Below, one piece after another: positions 36,101 through 47,045 of a stretch of 64,000 bases of DNA. Both the position numbers and the translations under genes were made by a program. How positions within the stretch are numbered: the stretch's first letter is position 1; every line of letters begins with the position of its first letter. Source of the DNA: Rhodamnia argentea (taxonomy: Eukaryota; Streptophyta; Magnoliopsida; Myrtales; Myrtaceae); assembly GCF_020921035.1 (NCBI RefSeq), contig NC_063154.1, positions 29,211,948 to 29,275,947 on the forward strand, given 5' to 3'. Under the pieces are notes generated by a model, which saw nothing but the letters and a program-made list of their open reading frames with translations, did no database searches and was not told where the DNA came from.

Positions 36101-36386
36101 GTTTACTCATGTGCAGCGTGTTCCCGGCAAATTCGTCCGGCAACATATTGAAGAAAACAAGAAAACAGCAACTCTTGCGTATTCAGACAGATCATGGGCA
36201 GTGAATCTCTCAAGATATAAGCGGGACGCCCGAGTGTTGTTCTCTGCTGGGTGGCCTGTGTTTGCAAGAGAAGCTCATTTGCGCATAGGAAATGCCTGCG
36301 TTTTTGTGCTTATTGACAGGGATGATGTTGTGTTCAAAGTCTCCATCTTAAATAATGGTGACGAGCGTGTGATTCACCTCGATTGA
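33187..36386 (+). pseudogene. REM gene B: three-B3-domain VRN1/REM-like protein with one frameshift
   Basis: Tandem paralogue of gene A. Exons: 33187-33315, 33820-34242, 34566-34732, 35044-35281, 35424-35584, 36117-36386. B3-1 is 'SPHFFKIILSDTLQSGKL', 'GIPKKFLGRYGKD', 'HLIVFKYEGNSSFHVMIFD'; B3-2 is 'YPFFKVVI', 'NVPCGFIRQHIRKM', 'HSDRTWPVKL', 'GNVCVFELIDRDDIVF'; B3-3 is 'HPFFKMVI', 'RVPGKFVRQHIEEN', 'GNACVFVLIDRDDVVF', ending 'VIHLD'. The only lesion is one A missing from an A-run just before 34177 relative to gene A, giving TGA at 34177-34179. Apart from that the gene would encode about 462 residues. Exon 3 uses a different acceptor (AACAG at 34561-34565) from gene A. As read, it could make a 163-residue single-B3 protein, similar in size to the intact gene at 14101. 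Confidence 0.8.
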
Positions 36387-37063
36387 GGTGATCGTGGGTC
36401 TGTGTTACTCTAGGCGGTGTTCGCAGCATCGATGTGAATACATTATTCCTAATAATGCCTCCTTTATTCAGCAGTGCCGAATCAATAAAAGGAAAACTCT
36501 TTTCTGTTCATGATTTCGTGCTAGCTTCGATTCTATACTTCCATTTTGGCAAGAGTTTAGCAGATTTGGCGCGTGTTTAAGGGTTCTGGCTGCTTGACTC
36601 ACCTGAAGTGTTCATTTGGATTCTCCTAACATCTCATTGTTATGTCTTAACTGCCAAAGCTTTTTGTAGGAACAAAACAGTACACAGAAAGCAGTCCATT
36701 CGTTTGGTTTTTGCATTCCTCGCCTTTTGGCCTATCAACATTATGTATTGTTTATATTGTTTTATGGCCAAATGAAAACAAAATTAAAAGAGCATTTATA
36801 GAAATTTGCATGGGTAAGGCTTGATTGTACAGTGTTCCAATTCAGGTTATACATGAATGAACCGATTGAGAAATCAATGCTGTGAACTTAAGAACTGATT
36901 TTTAGGTGTTAACACTCATTTATCTCTATACAAACATAGGATCGCGACCACAATGGGTGAGTCCTAACCATATAGTTGGCTAGATCTCTAATTGCTATCA
37001 ATTATTTGGCTTACCGAATGAATTAGGCGACCCTTTTGTATGTTAATTGGTTGTTTCAAAACA
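36387..37063. other. 3' flank of REM gene B
   Basis: 36387-36930 is homologous to the 3' flank of gene A. At about 36930 the homology stops and resumes near 37990, so roughly 1 kb was inserted here. No gene seen. Confidence 0.55.
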
Positions 37064-37071
37064 ACTCTAAT

Positions 37072-37470
37072 TAGGGGTGATTGGTTCCCAATTAAGTCCA
37101 ATCCGATCCGATTTCGGATGGTCTAATCATTGGACCGGTTGCCTTTTCTTTTTCTTTTTTTGTAATTCGTTGTTAAATTTTTCTTGCTAACTTCATATTC
37201 ACCGAACAACCTTTCGTTAATTATATTGCATTGTCACTACGCTTGAAAGTTATACTAGTAATCTTAGATTAGGTTTGGATTTATGTTTAGGAAAATTTTT
37301 TAAAGAAGAAATATTATTCAGATCGGTTCGATTCCCCTTGAAATTGGGAACCGGACCCAATTTTATGAAACCGGGAATTGGATCGAGGTCTCCGGGAATC
37401 AAACCAAACAGACTAATCCGATCCGGTTCCGGCGCTTCTCGATTCGATCAGTCCATTATGCTCGGTCCTA
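37072..37470. mobile_element. hAT-type MITE, 399 bp
   Basis: Begins TAGGGGTGATTGG and ends CTCGGTCCTA. The flanks ACTCTAAT (37064-37071 and 37471-37478) are a perfect 8-bp target duplication. The interior is rich in CCGATCC/GGTTCGATTC words, is non-coding, and shares CCATTATGCTC near the right end with the MITE at 42115. Confidence 0.82.
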
Positions 37471-37478
37471 ACTCTAAT

Positions 37479-38894
37479 TAAAGTTATCTAACGAGCTTAA
37501 TATCATCAACCTGTAAATTTTTAATTTCCAACCCAGGGGCTATCAAGCAGGTTGACAAGTCAAAAGTTTGGATATGACGTGTTCCTGATTTTTTTTTTAA
37601 TTGTTTGAATCACTATCGGGGTATGTGGTTTCTTAAGGAATGTTTTTTATGTTGATTTTGTACTGTTTAGGCACTGGTCCGGGCCGTACTGGGCCCAAAC
37701 TAAACCGGCCCATCTGCCATCCCTACTTTACTGGTTATGTCCTTAGTTTAGTCCATTTCGAAGACTGGATATGATCTGGCCGGAACAAATAGACCTAATC
37801 GCCGGAACTCATCCACGAAACAAGCGCTAACTCAACATAAATTTGGAGATACTACACTTGCAAATCGAAAATAATCGGCCTAATGCTAAAAGAATTTGAT
37901 AACGTAGATGCAGCAAAAACCACTTAACATTCTTTGTGCACAGTAACGAAATAAGGGTGGCAATGGGACCACCACCACCACCGGATTCCAAACTATGACT
38001 TATTATGGGTGCCACATATATACACTTGCTTGGTGCTTTATCAATCTCAACCGTGATTAATGAATTGGTATGGGTTCTCGGTGTGTGATCTTGAATCTGG
38101 TGATCGGCCGTCGAAATTTTGTGGTGGTAGATCTGTTCTTGAAGGATGAGAGTGTACTTCTAGTTGCAGAATATGTTTTGTTATTTGCTTTCTGGTATTT
38201 GCCTTTTTTTGTAGTTATTTGGGAGCTTAAAAGCATTTTATATACCTCTCGAGTATTATCCCGATCAATGAATGGAATCTTTCTTTTGACAAAAAAGAAA
38301 AGTCTCCATGGTCGTCAAATAAATTGGAAAGACCACATTAAATTTTGATCACAATATAATTTAGTTCATCCTCACACATGAGTTAATTCGGAAAAAGTGT
38401 ACAAAAGGTCTTAAACCTTTTGCATTGATGTCAATTGTCCGAAACTTTTCAATTGTACCAATTTAATCATAAATATTTTTATGTTTGTGCTAATTTAATC
38501 TATTCGACCAATTTTGGTCAAAGATATGGACATCTTCCGTCCTACATGGCGTGGCCGAGGCTGACGTGGATACCATTTAGTAATTTTTTTAATTTTTTTT
38601 TAAATTTTTTTTCTTGTTGAGGGCCCAGATGCCCTCACCGACTATCTAGCGAAAACCAATAAGCCCTTGCTGGCCATTAACGAGGCCACTATGCCCATGG
38701 CAAATAATTAAACAAATTACTTTGTTAAAAAACTTATTAAAGAAAACCCACATCAGTACCGGTTTCACTACATAGACGGACGACGTCCACGTCAGAACCA
38801 CAACATCCTTTGAACAGCACTATTCAGCAGTTCGGTTTGAGACTTGTAGCTTTAATTTCTTTATGATAGAAATTAATTCCAAAAAGTCTATTGA
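37479..38894. other. Spacer with repeat fragments
   Basis: About 37990-38045 is homologous to 31040-31085 downstream of REM gene A (GGTGCTTTATCAATCT). About 38380-38760 resembles one arm of the foldback element at 42900 ('aaaccttttgcattg', ACATGGCGTGG, GCCCTCACC). No gene supported. Confidence 0.5.
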
Positions 38895-39040
38895 TAAAAC
38901 TTGGAAAGTATCTCTCAAACTCGATGCTTCTCAACGTTCGAGGAAATTTTTGAAACACCCCCCCCCAAAAAAAAAAAAAAAAAGGTTCAAGGCAATTTGA
39001 CCTAAACTATAGAACTAGCAATGTGTAATAATTATTGGGG
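38895..39040 (+). pseudogene. REM relic C, left half of exon 2
   Basis: Nucleotide match to the start of exon 2 of REM genes A and B (GGAAAGTATCTCTCAAACTCGATGC..., then GGCAATTTGACC). It is interrupted at 38956-38981 by a C-run followed by an A-run and ends at the insertion beginning near 39041. The continuation is at 40325. Confidence 0.65.
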
Positions 39041-40324
39041 CTAGCGGTATCACCCAGAGAGAGGTGAATAAGTGATTTCAAAGAACTTTAAAAATTAATG
39101 CGAAATTTTAAATAAATAAGCTCAGAGTTAAGTTTAAAGTTTGAGCAAGAGCAAGATCTAAGATGTCCTCAGAAGCAGTAGCGTGCACAATTCAACTATC
39201 AAATGAAAATGACAAGCGGTTCAAGGGATAAAGAATGTACACGTAGAGTTTATAGTGATTCGGCTTTATTCAAGCCTACGTTTATTTCTTCACGTTGACA
39301 GTCAATCAGCTGGATTCCATTCGTGAATAGCTTAGAGGTTACAACTCAATGATGATTCTCAAGTCAATAGACTTCCCGTCTATCACTTACACACTTGAAT
39401 GAAATCCTGCAAGTATTACAGTGTTTAGATCAAGAATAAATGAAGGATGTGAAGCTCTTTTGAACTTTGAAATTTAAGATTCTGGACTATCATGTTCTCT
39501 TCAGCATTGAGATATCCTTTTATACTCTTTCACCTTCCAACTAGCCATTGCAAAGTCTCCAAAGGATAACTCTCCAAACCTTCCGTTTGGAAGAGATTGT
39601 ATACAAAGGATTTCATTACCGTGGAGAATATCAAAAGAAAGAGTCTCCCATTCAATTAGATCACCCATATAATCGTGATCGGGGTTTCCCAAGATGGAGT
39701 TATTCGTATGGTATGCCATCCTCGTCTTCCGTAATCCAAACTCTTGAATGATCTTCATGATTGGTAATCTTCAAGAATAAATTCAGCTTGATTTATAGCT
39801 ATTGTGATAATATAATATCTCAATTATATCATCTCGAATGTATCGCATAATAGTATGATCGTTGCATATGAAATACTCCCTCAAAGCTTGAGCTTTGCGA
39901 CAACATCTGAGCTCGTCTTGCATCAACGTTTGAGCTAGTACAAACTTCAAATGCAATATGCAGTGCTTCACTTGAGTTTCCATCTTTTGGTCTATTCCAG
40001 CATATTAATAATCGTGGCTCTACCTTACTGTTCACCTATCCAAGGTCCTTCCAAACTTTATTAAACTTCCTTTTCTAGGTTTGTTTACCTTGTACTTAGG
40101 TATCTCCAGTTTGTAGACACCTCTACGTCCAATACCTTATTCACCATTGATAGAGAACTACCAACCTTCAAACGTTCTGCTAAGACAACATATGCATAAC
40201 AGCTTGTGCATCTTTCACCTAGCTCTACTCAATCAATAAATGCGTCAGTAGCCTTTGATTATTTGATCATCTTCAAAATATCATAAGAGATTTCTCCTGA
40301 CAATAATAATATCATTTCGTTGTT
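39041..40324. mobile_element. Unclassified ~1.28-kb insertion in REM relic C
   Basis: Inferred because the two halves of a REM exon are separated by it. The left part reads GCTAGCGGTATCACCCAGAG AG..., followed by TTTATAGTGATTCGGC. It seems reminiscent of terminal regions of plant non-autonomous retroelements, but I cannot assign a family. No clear target duplication or coding sequence was found, and both edges are approximate. Confidence 0.45.
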
Positions 40325-40450
40325 GAAACGGTGGCAGGAATTCACGGAGCCTTGCTCCATTGGTTATATTCACCTCGTAGTTTTTGAATATACATAGGAC
40401 TCCCTTTTCGTCCAATATTATTCAACCAGAATGCTTCGAAGATATTATGA
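40325..40450 (+). pseudogene. REM relic C, right half of exon 2
   Basis: Matches exon 2 of genes A/B from the 'LWKGWREFMQHYSIGH' codons through 'HLVVFKYE' to the 'ASEI' codons, with frameshifts and substitutions. It is much older than the A/B duplication. Confidence 0.65.
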
Positions 40451-40497
40451 CGGGAGTATCAATTATCATTGTCCAAAAACGCAATCATTAGGTCAAA

Positions 40498-41350
40498 CTA
40501 AGCATGCAATTCAGTTAAATGGTGTACATTCCAAAGGCCACTCAATATGTGCATGAGTTCAATTGTACATTGACATGGCACTAGCGTTTTCTTAGATCGG
40601 CCTTAATTGACATGTAGCTGCAAAATTACGGCACTCCATTTAATTTCAGTCTCCTGCAAGGACATTTTAGTGTATCAATGAATAGCAATATGGAATAACA
40701 ATATGAAAAAAAAAAGTAATCAAAATATTACGAACATAAAAGTGTGGTAACAATCCATAGCGAGGAGTTGCGAGTAAAGAAAGTTCCGGTCATGGATCAA
40801 GTTAGGCCCGGTTGTGAACAAGGTCGCATGCATGCCAGCAGCGGACCACTGCACGTCTCGATCACATAGGAGGCCCCATCCGGTCACGAATCAAGCTTTG
40901 TCTAGTTGTGGCTTGATTCATTCTTTCCCTTTTTCAATTACATGAAAATTATCCCTTTCCTTTGTCAATTTTAGCGTTGCCACTGCCTTGATTCAAACTT
41001 TTGCTTGAGGTGATCCAAAGGTGGCAAGGAGTCATGCCCAAGTATTGTATGACTCCACGCCATTACGTTTGGAAGGAGGGAGGGGCCGGGCAATCCAAAA
41101 CGGCTTACAGACCTGACCTTCAAAATCAAAATGGATTAGCGCTTTGCGTGCATGTCAGTGGGTCTTCTTGAAAAACCACATTAATCGGTACCGTGAGGTC
41201 TTGAAATACTTGCTTGAAATTTTGAGACGAGTCGCATATCGATCCCTTTTTTTTTCGATGAAGTTGTTAACAAACTTCAGTTGTTTTAGCCAAAAGAATA
41301 TCCATAATTTCTAAATTTGAAAGAATGCTTTTATATAATGAGAACGTGAG
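40498..41350 (+). repeat. Segmental duplication, copy 1
   Basis: Matches 47595-48395 in the same orientation, from AAGCATGCAATTCAGT, through GAGTAAAGAAAGTTCCGGTC and GAGGGGCCGGG, to CTTGAAAAACCACATTAAT. Non-coding. The similarity resumes beyond the MITEs (42080-42114 and 42704-42800 against 48620-48720), so the original duplication was longer. Confidence 0.85.
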
Positions 41351-41365
41351 AATATTCAGTTGAGA

Positions 41366-42079
41366 ATGAGCCTTGACTTTTCATGTATTAGGGATGAGTG
41401 ATTTCGGGTTCCATATAGGTTTCACTTAAAATCTGAAACCTACCCATCGAAACAGGTTCCTCATTTTTGGAAACTTGGAACCTACCCTGCATGCTTTGGA
41501 ACCTACTTTGCATATCTTGAAATTTGAAACTTACCCTGCATACCCTGAAACCTGAAACCTACTCTATCACGGGTTTCATGATATACTCAGGTTCCTCCAG
41601 TACTTTTAATTGAATGATTGCGGTGAATCATCATGATTAATGACCATAATTTGCTATTACAATCCATCGACCACAACTCATATTTAATCACACGAATAAA
41701 TATGAAACATTAATCTCATTAATCAATATCGCTAAAAATAAAAAGCTCAAACTAGTAGTTCCATATACACATTCATCACCGGATGACATGAAATACCATA
41801 GGATTGTGCAAAGACATATACCAATAATAACACAAAAACATGTTAAGGTTCCATCTTTCTAGAACTTGGAATCTACCCGTTGGAACATGTTCTCCAATTT
41901 TTAGAACTTGAAACTTATCGTGCATACTTTGAAACCTAGAAGTTGGAACGTGGAACCGGATGCGGGGTCGGGTTCCGGGTTCTACCTTAGAACCATGCTC
42001 GCCCCTAATACATAAAAAGTCAAGGCTCAAATTTTTCCTTAGAACCATGCTCACCCCTAATACATGAAAAGTCAAGGCT
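41366..42079. mobile_element. Putative MITE with 32-bp perfect-arm inverted repeat
   Basis: GAGCCTTGACTTTTCATGTA at about 41369 recurs in inverted form at about 42079, continuing inward to TAGGGATGAG and CTCACCCCTA. The inside is full of GGAACCT/GGTTCC words. At the right end about 50 bp (CTTAGAACCATGCTC to GTCAAGGCTCA) is duplicated in tandem (41995-42035 and 42041-42081). The copy at 49860-50355 is related in inverted orientation. No target duplication found. Confidence 0.6.
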
Positions 42080-42114
42080 CAACTGATGGTCAATGTTAAT
42101 TAGATATAAGGGTC

Positions 42115-42695
42115 TAGGGATGAGCATGGTTTGGGTCGTTCCGGCTCCTTAAGGAATCGGGGACCCGACCGGTGGTCCCGATTCCCAATTTTAGGAAATC
42201 GAGGACCACACCATCGATTTGATCCTAATTCAATTTGAGCAGTCCAATGGAGCCGGTCGAAAACTAAAATAAGTGAGTTATGCATTCTATCTTTATAGCA
42301 AGTCATTCTCTCTCATTGTATCTCCTAATCGATGTGGGACACTAAAGAGGGAATGACTTGCACAATGAGCAAATAATTTGCTATAAGTATTTAGCCCACC
42401 CATTCTTTTTGTGAAGTTGAGCCATGGTGATCCGTTTTCTCATCCACATAGATGTGATGTACGAAAGCATAAACGAAGGAGGCTAAATTAAGTTTATGTT
42501 TAAATTTAATAAATAAAAAAATAAATAAAATTTATATGCTTTGGGCAGTCTTGTTCCTTCTTGGAATTGGACCGATCATAACCAATTTCAATTTATGAAA
42601 TCAAAAATCAGACTGAAGCCTTTAGGAACTGGACCAACCCGATCGGTTCGGTTTGGGCGATTCCCAATTTGGGCGGTCCATTATGCTCAGCTCTA
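42115..42695. mobile_element. hAT-type MITE, 581 bp
   Basis: Starts TAGGGATGAGCATGG and ends CCATTATGCTCAGCTCTA. The 8-bp flanks TAAGGGTC and TAAGAGTC (42107-42114, 42696-42703) differ at one base. The duplicated locus at about 48645 has ATATAAGGGTCTAAG without the element and serves as an empty site. Non-coding. Confidence 0.85.
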
Positions 42696-42899
42696 TAAGA
42701 GTCTAAGCTAGCTCAAGTGTAATATGTCAATATGTAGAACATTATGTCTAGAGAAACTACCAATCAAGCATTTTCGAGAGGCGTTTATGCTTAAACTAGA
42801 AATTAGTATATTCCTGATTCAAGGTGGTTATTGCCTTTTTTTTCAACCCTATGACCTTGTGTCCTAATTTATGCAAAAGGCCATGAACACTTCAAGAAA

Positions 42900-43462
42900 G
42901 GAAAAATTGACCAAAAATTCCTAAACCTTTTATATTGTGGCTAATTTAGTCTAAATCTTTCGATTTTGCTAATTGAATCCTAAACCTTTCCATGTTTTGC
43001 TAATTGAGTACATTTGACCCTTTTTGGCGGGAAATTGATTGCGTGGTCACTAATCGACCTTACGAAGCATGGGCGGCGCCGGTGTCGACATTTGAGTTTT
43101 TTTTTTTTGAAATTTTAATTTTTTTTTTACTTTTTGTCCTGTGCTTCACCAACTGCGGGTGAGGACTGCGACGCCCAGATCCGATGAGGGTGTCGTGGCC
43201 CTCACCCAAAGCCCACAAGGGCTATGACACCCTCGCCTGGTGCGTGCGTGGGTGGTATGCTGGCCCTTAGGCCCTCCGACCATCGCCTGTTATGCCATGT
43301 AGGACCACCGACGATCAAGTCATCGGTTTCCGGCCAAAATTAGCTGCATGGACTCAATTAAAAAAACATGAAATGTTTAGGACTCAATTAGCAAAATTAA
43401 AAGGTTTACAACTGTATTGATTAAAATACATTAAGTCTAGGATTTTTTAGATAACTTTTCCC
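42900..43462. mobile_element. Foldback MITE, 563 bp
   Basis: Arms of about 120 bp are inverted copies: left GGAAAAATTGACC...TCCTAAACC, right (reversed) GGGAAAAGTTATC...TCCTAGAC, both containing TTTTGCTAATTGA. The centre is GC-richer. A partial relative lies at 38380-38760. Flanks give no clear target duplication. Confidence 0.7.
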
Positions 43463-44343
43463 TTGAACGAGCATAACATGTCCTGTGGTTTCTACAGAAG
43501 CAAATTAACTTGGGAAAAATGTTTGGATAGTGGGGCACAAATGTAGAATGGGTAACATTCATAATGGACATATGCCAGTTATGAAAGGAGATCGGGGCCT
43601 TAGCACCATTACCTTCTTCAGAAAAGATGGTCCCATCCCATTCCAATAAAGGGATACTCTGATTTGAGTTATCTAGCTTTTCTCAAGGACAGTGAAAGGC
43701 TCAAGCATTTAGAACCATGGAAAAGATGCTCGAGAGCTCACTAGACATTTAGCTCTTGATTCAACATTTAAGAAAAGCCTTTGGAAAAATGTAAATGCTT
43801 TTAATCTAAAGGGATTTGGAGAAATGCATGACTATTTGATAAGCTGTAATTGCAAAGTGCATTGAAAAGCAACTTTAGACTAAATGTTGTTTGGTAAACA
43901 TTACAATTGGAAAGCCCTTTGACGTGACAAATTTTAGTTTATTCATTTTAATTTGTTTAAAATTGAAAAAAATGACTGTAAACTTTTATATTTAGTGTTG
44001 AAGTAATGTAAAGAGACATAGCAATAAATTTATACAAGAGAGTCACTTCATTACAATAAATATGTTCACATATGTCCCCAACAAAGTATGTTATCAGAAC
44101 CAAACACACATGCTGCATATTACAGACCATGAAATGCACAGATCTAACCAATTGAAAGCAGATCCCTCGGCGTCCCGGGGGGCGCTGGTTGTGGGAGGTA
44201 GAGAGGAACTTGCAGTCGAGCAAGCGGCGCAAAGCTAAGCGAAGCGAATGAGCAGTTGAGAGCGAGAAAGGCGATAAATTGAGCTAAGCATTCCTAGAAA
44301 ATAGGGTTTTGATTCTAATAGGGAGAAATTGGACTTTCAATAA
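43463..44343. other. Spacer with nothing recognised
   Basis: AT-rich to about 44160, then a short GC-richer part (44160-44230). Short ORFs do not resemble known proteins. Confidence 0.5.
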
Positions 44344-44353
44344 TATTTTGTTC

Positions 44354-44706
44354 GGGAAAAGTACACTAGAAATGCCATAACTTTTGTACGGCGTTCACTT
44401 GAGTGCGATAACTTTCAAAAAGTTCACTTAAGTGCCATAACTTTTAAAAATTGTTCACTTGAGTGCCATGTTGACGTGGCAGCCGGAAAAGTTGACGTTG
44501 CAGCCGGAAAAGTTCTTGTAGATGCCGGAAAGTTATTGTACCACGCCGGAAAAGTTACTATAGCACTCAAGTGAATGATTTTGCTCCGACGTAACACTCA
44601 AGTGAACGATTTTTGAAAGTTATGGCACTTAAGTAAACGTTTTGAAAGTTATGGCACTCAAGTGAATGTTGTACACAAGTTATGACACTTTTAGTGTACT
44701 TTTCCC
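44354..44706. mobile_element. Mutator-type MITE, 353 bp, with 10-bp target duplication
   Basis: Long inverted arms (about 130 bp) start GGGAAAAGTACACTA at both ends and contain repeated TTCACTTGAGTGCCATAACTTT units. The flanks TATTTTGTTC (44344-44353 and 44707-44716) are identical. The length of the duplication and the GGGAAAA end, shared with the Pack-MULE at 16724, suggest the Mutator superfamily. Related, much-degraded text lies at 60940-61080. Confidence 0.85.
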
Positions 44707-44827
44707 TATTTTGTTCGGTTGGCCCTAGACCATTTGGTCCAACTGTACAAAGGGAAAAAAGGAGAATACTGATGAGATTGAAACTAGTTCAAAAAAGAAA
44801 ATAAAAGCCAAAAGTAAATGATGGTCG

Positions 44828-45480
44828 AATTCCTAAAAACATCAAACTTTAGGTCTAGTCGCAATTTTACCCCAAACTTTTTTTGTCCGAAAAAGCCCCA
44901 AACTCTGGGTCCAGTCCCAAATCTATCCCTAATTTTTTTTTCTCAAAAACACCCCAATCTTTAGGTCCATTCCCAAATTAACCCAAAACTTTTTATTTTG
45001 TCTAGGAGAAAAATCACCCATTTTTACTCTAATCTCAAATCTGCCTCATCAGCCCTTTGTCCAAAAACCAATGTTAGACGTCCCTAATTTCATATCCTGG
45101 AACAATTTCATTTTGTATAATTTCAATGATTTTTATTGTGGTCCATTTGTTATTCATGTGGAAATGTTAGGTTGGTCCGTACCTATTGCCCCATTACTTT
45201 GCTAATGTTAATTTTTCTATCAATGTGAAAATGTCACATCAAGTTAGAAATGGAGCACGGGGTCTATTTGAGAATAAATTGAAAGTTTATGATTTTTTTA
45301 AACAAAAAAAAATTTGGGGCAATTTTGAGACTGTAACTAAAGTTTAGGATTTTTTTTGCGACAAAGAGAAATTCAAGACAAATTTGATATTGGACCTAAA
45401 GTTTGAGGGTTTTTTTCGAGATAAAAAAAAATGGGGTAAAATTGAGACAAGACCTATAATTGAGCATTTTTTAGGATAAC
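44828..45480. repeat. Foldback repeat family F, copy 1
   Basis: A palindromic arrangement: the left arm repeats 'AAACTTTAGGTCYAGTCNCAAAT' about every 55-60 bp, and the right arm carries the complement ('ATTTGATATTGGACCTAAAGTTT'). Copies occur at 52748-53275 and 57690-58205. Non-coding, T/A-rich. No target duplication identified. Confidence 0.75.
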
Positions 45481-45597
45481 TTTCAATTGGCTTATCACAA
45501 CCGAGTATACGACAGACACGTATTGGTATACTATTATGCAGCCTCAACTGAATCTTCCTTTGTTCATCTCGGTCGACCTAAATGAGTTTCTTACACT

Positions 45598-45880
45598 TAC
45601 CGGGAGGCCAACCTCGATCGGATTGTACACTGGAGGCCAACCTTGCCTTCAAAGATCTTAAGGTATGTATTCTATCTAATCCTAGAACTCATAGCACAAA
45701 TCGTCATGATAACACTCCTACAAACCCAGTTGACTCTTACCCTCTACATCGCTCACTCACTATGTTTGATGACAACAAGCATCACTTCAAGGTTTACGAG
45801 TGAGGAAGGACCTGACGACACCAATCGCTCGATCCCCCGTATCGTACGAGGGTCAAGAAACTCGCGGCCTGTGTCATTCT
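45598..45880 (+). repeat. Direct repeat D, copy 1
   Basis: Similar to 46783-47045: GTATTCTATCTAATC, CTAGCACAAA-like text, CCAGTTGACT, ATTATGTTTGA-like text, AAGCATCACTTCAA and TTTACGAGTG appear in the same order about 1.18 kb apart. Short ORFs across it are not conserved in frame between copies, so it is probably not coding. Confidence 0.75.
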
Positions 45881-46782
45881 TTCCACTCATTTCCGCAACG
45901 CCCTCATTGTGAATTATGTCGCTTCCTTGCCCCTTTTCCTACCATCAACTCCAATGGAGTCGCGTGCTCGCCCAACAGAACTATTTTTCCTTAACATCGA
46001 TAGCTTCTTTTTGTTTTCTTTTGTTTTTGTTTTGATGGTCGTTTGGGTTTTCTTTGGTCACCCGTGCGATTCAATGTGGCACTTTGGCCAACTGCTTTTC
46101 CCCTAGTAGCAACGTTTTATAGTCACCGTCGCTTTCAAAGTGTGACGCTTTGGCCAACCGCACTAACCTGGCAGCACCTTTCTTTCTCCCTAATAAGCAC
46201 TTTTTTTTTTCTTTTCTCTCTTTTATATTTAGCTAACCAATGGAGGGTTTTTGCTTATTTATAACATGGTAGAGGACCCATCTTGTGATTCGCCAAATGG
46301 ATCCAAGAATGTTTCCCATTTCAGTGAGGAACCGGTTTCTCTCTATGCCCCCATTGGCATCCTAGAAGCAAGTCAAAAGCCACACATTGTCCGAGCCTTT
46401 CCTTTTTTTTTTTTTTTTTTTTTTTGTTTTGGCTTTGGCGATTCACTCTTTGCACTCGTAGGACCAAGAAGACCGCAAGTTTCTTCCGATTCACACACCT
46501 ACCGGAGGTATTCTTGCTAATATGCCATTTGTCGCGGGCTCGGAGATTCTTTGGCTGCGGAACGGCTTGTGGGGCGCCCGGCGAGTTGTGCAAGACCAGG
46601 TCAGCCCTTTTTCTTTAGGTATTTATGGAACACTCGGGCAAATGTCTTTCTCGTATCGAGTCATACCATGCTCACCTTAACTCGGGCATCCTTTGTATTG
46701 AGCAATAACATGTTGCATTAGGCACTACAACTAGTTTCGGCCTGCCATGGCATTATCGGGAGAGCAACATCATCTTTCGACC
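45881..46782. other. Interval between direct repeats D
   Basis: Contains a T-run at about 46397-46422. About 46470-46620 is GC-richer. No protein similarity recognised. Confidence 0.5.
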
Positions 46783-47045
46783 GGTTTGTATACGGGAGGT
46801 CATCCTCACCTTCAGAGCTCCTAAAGGATGTATTCTATCTAATCTTAAAACTCCTAGCACAAACTGTCATGACACTACTTCTACAGACCCAGTTGACTTT
46901 TACCCTTTGCATCACTCACTCATTATGTTTGACACCAATAAGCATCACTTCAAAGTTTACGAGTGTGGAAGGACACGACGACACCGGTCGTTTGATCCCT
47001 CGCATCGTATGAGGGACACGAAACTCCTGGCCCGTGTCACATACA
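46783..47045 (+). repeat. Direct repeat D, copy 2
   Basis: Second copy of 45598-45880, see there. The pair could be old LTRs or a tandem duplication; neither ends nor target duplications settle it. Confidence 0.7.

Noticed and set aside
42893..43471. 9-bp target duplication around the foldback MITE at 42900
   Set aside because: The candidate flanks match at only about five of nine positions, no better than chance, so none is claimed.
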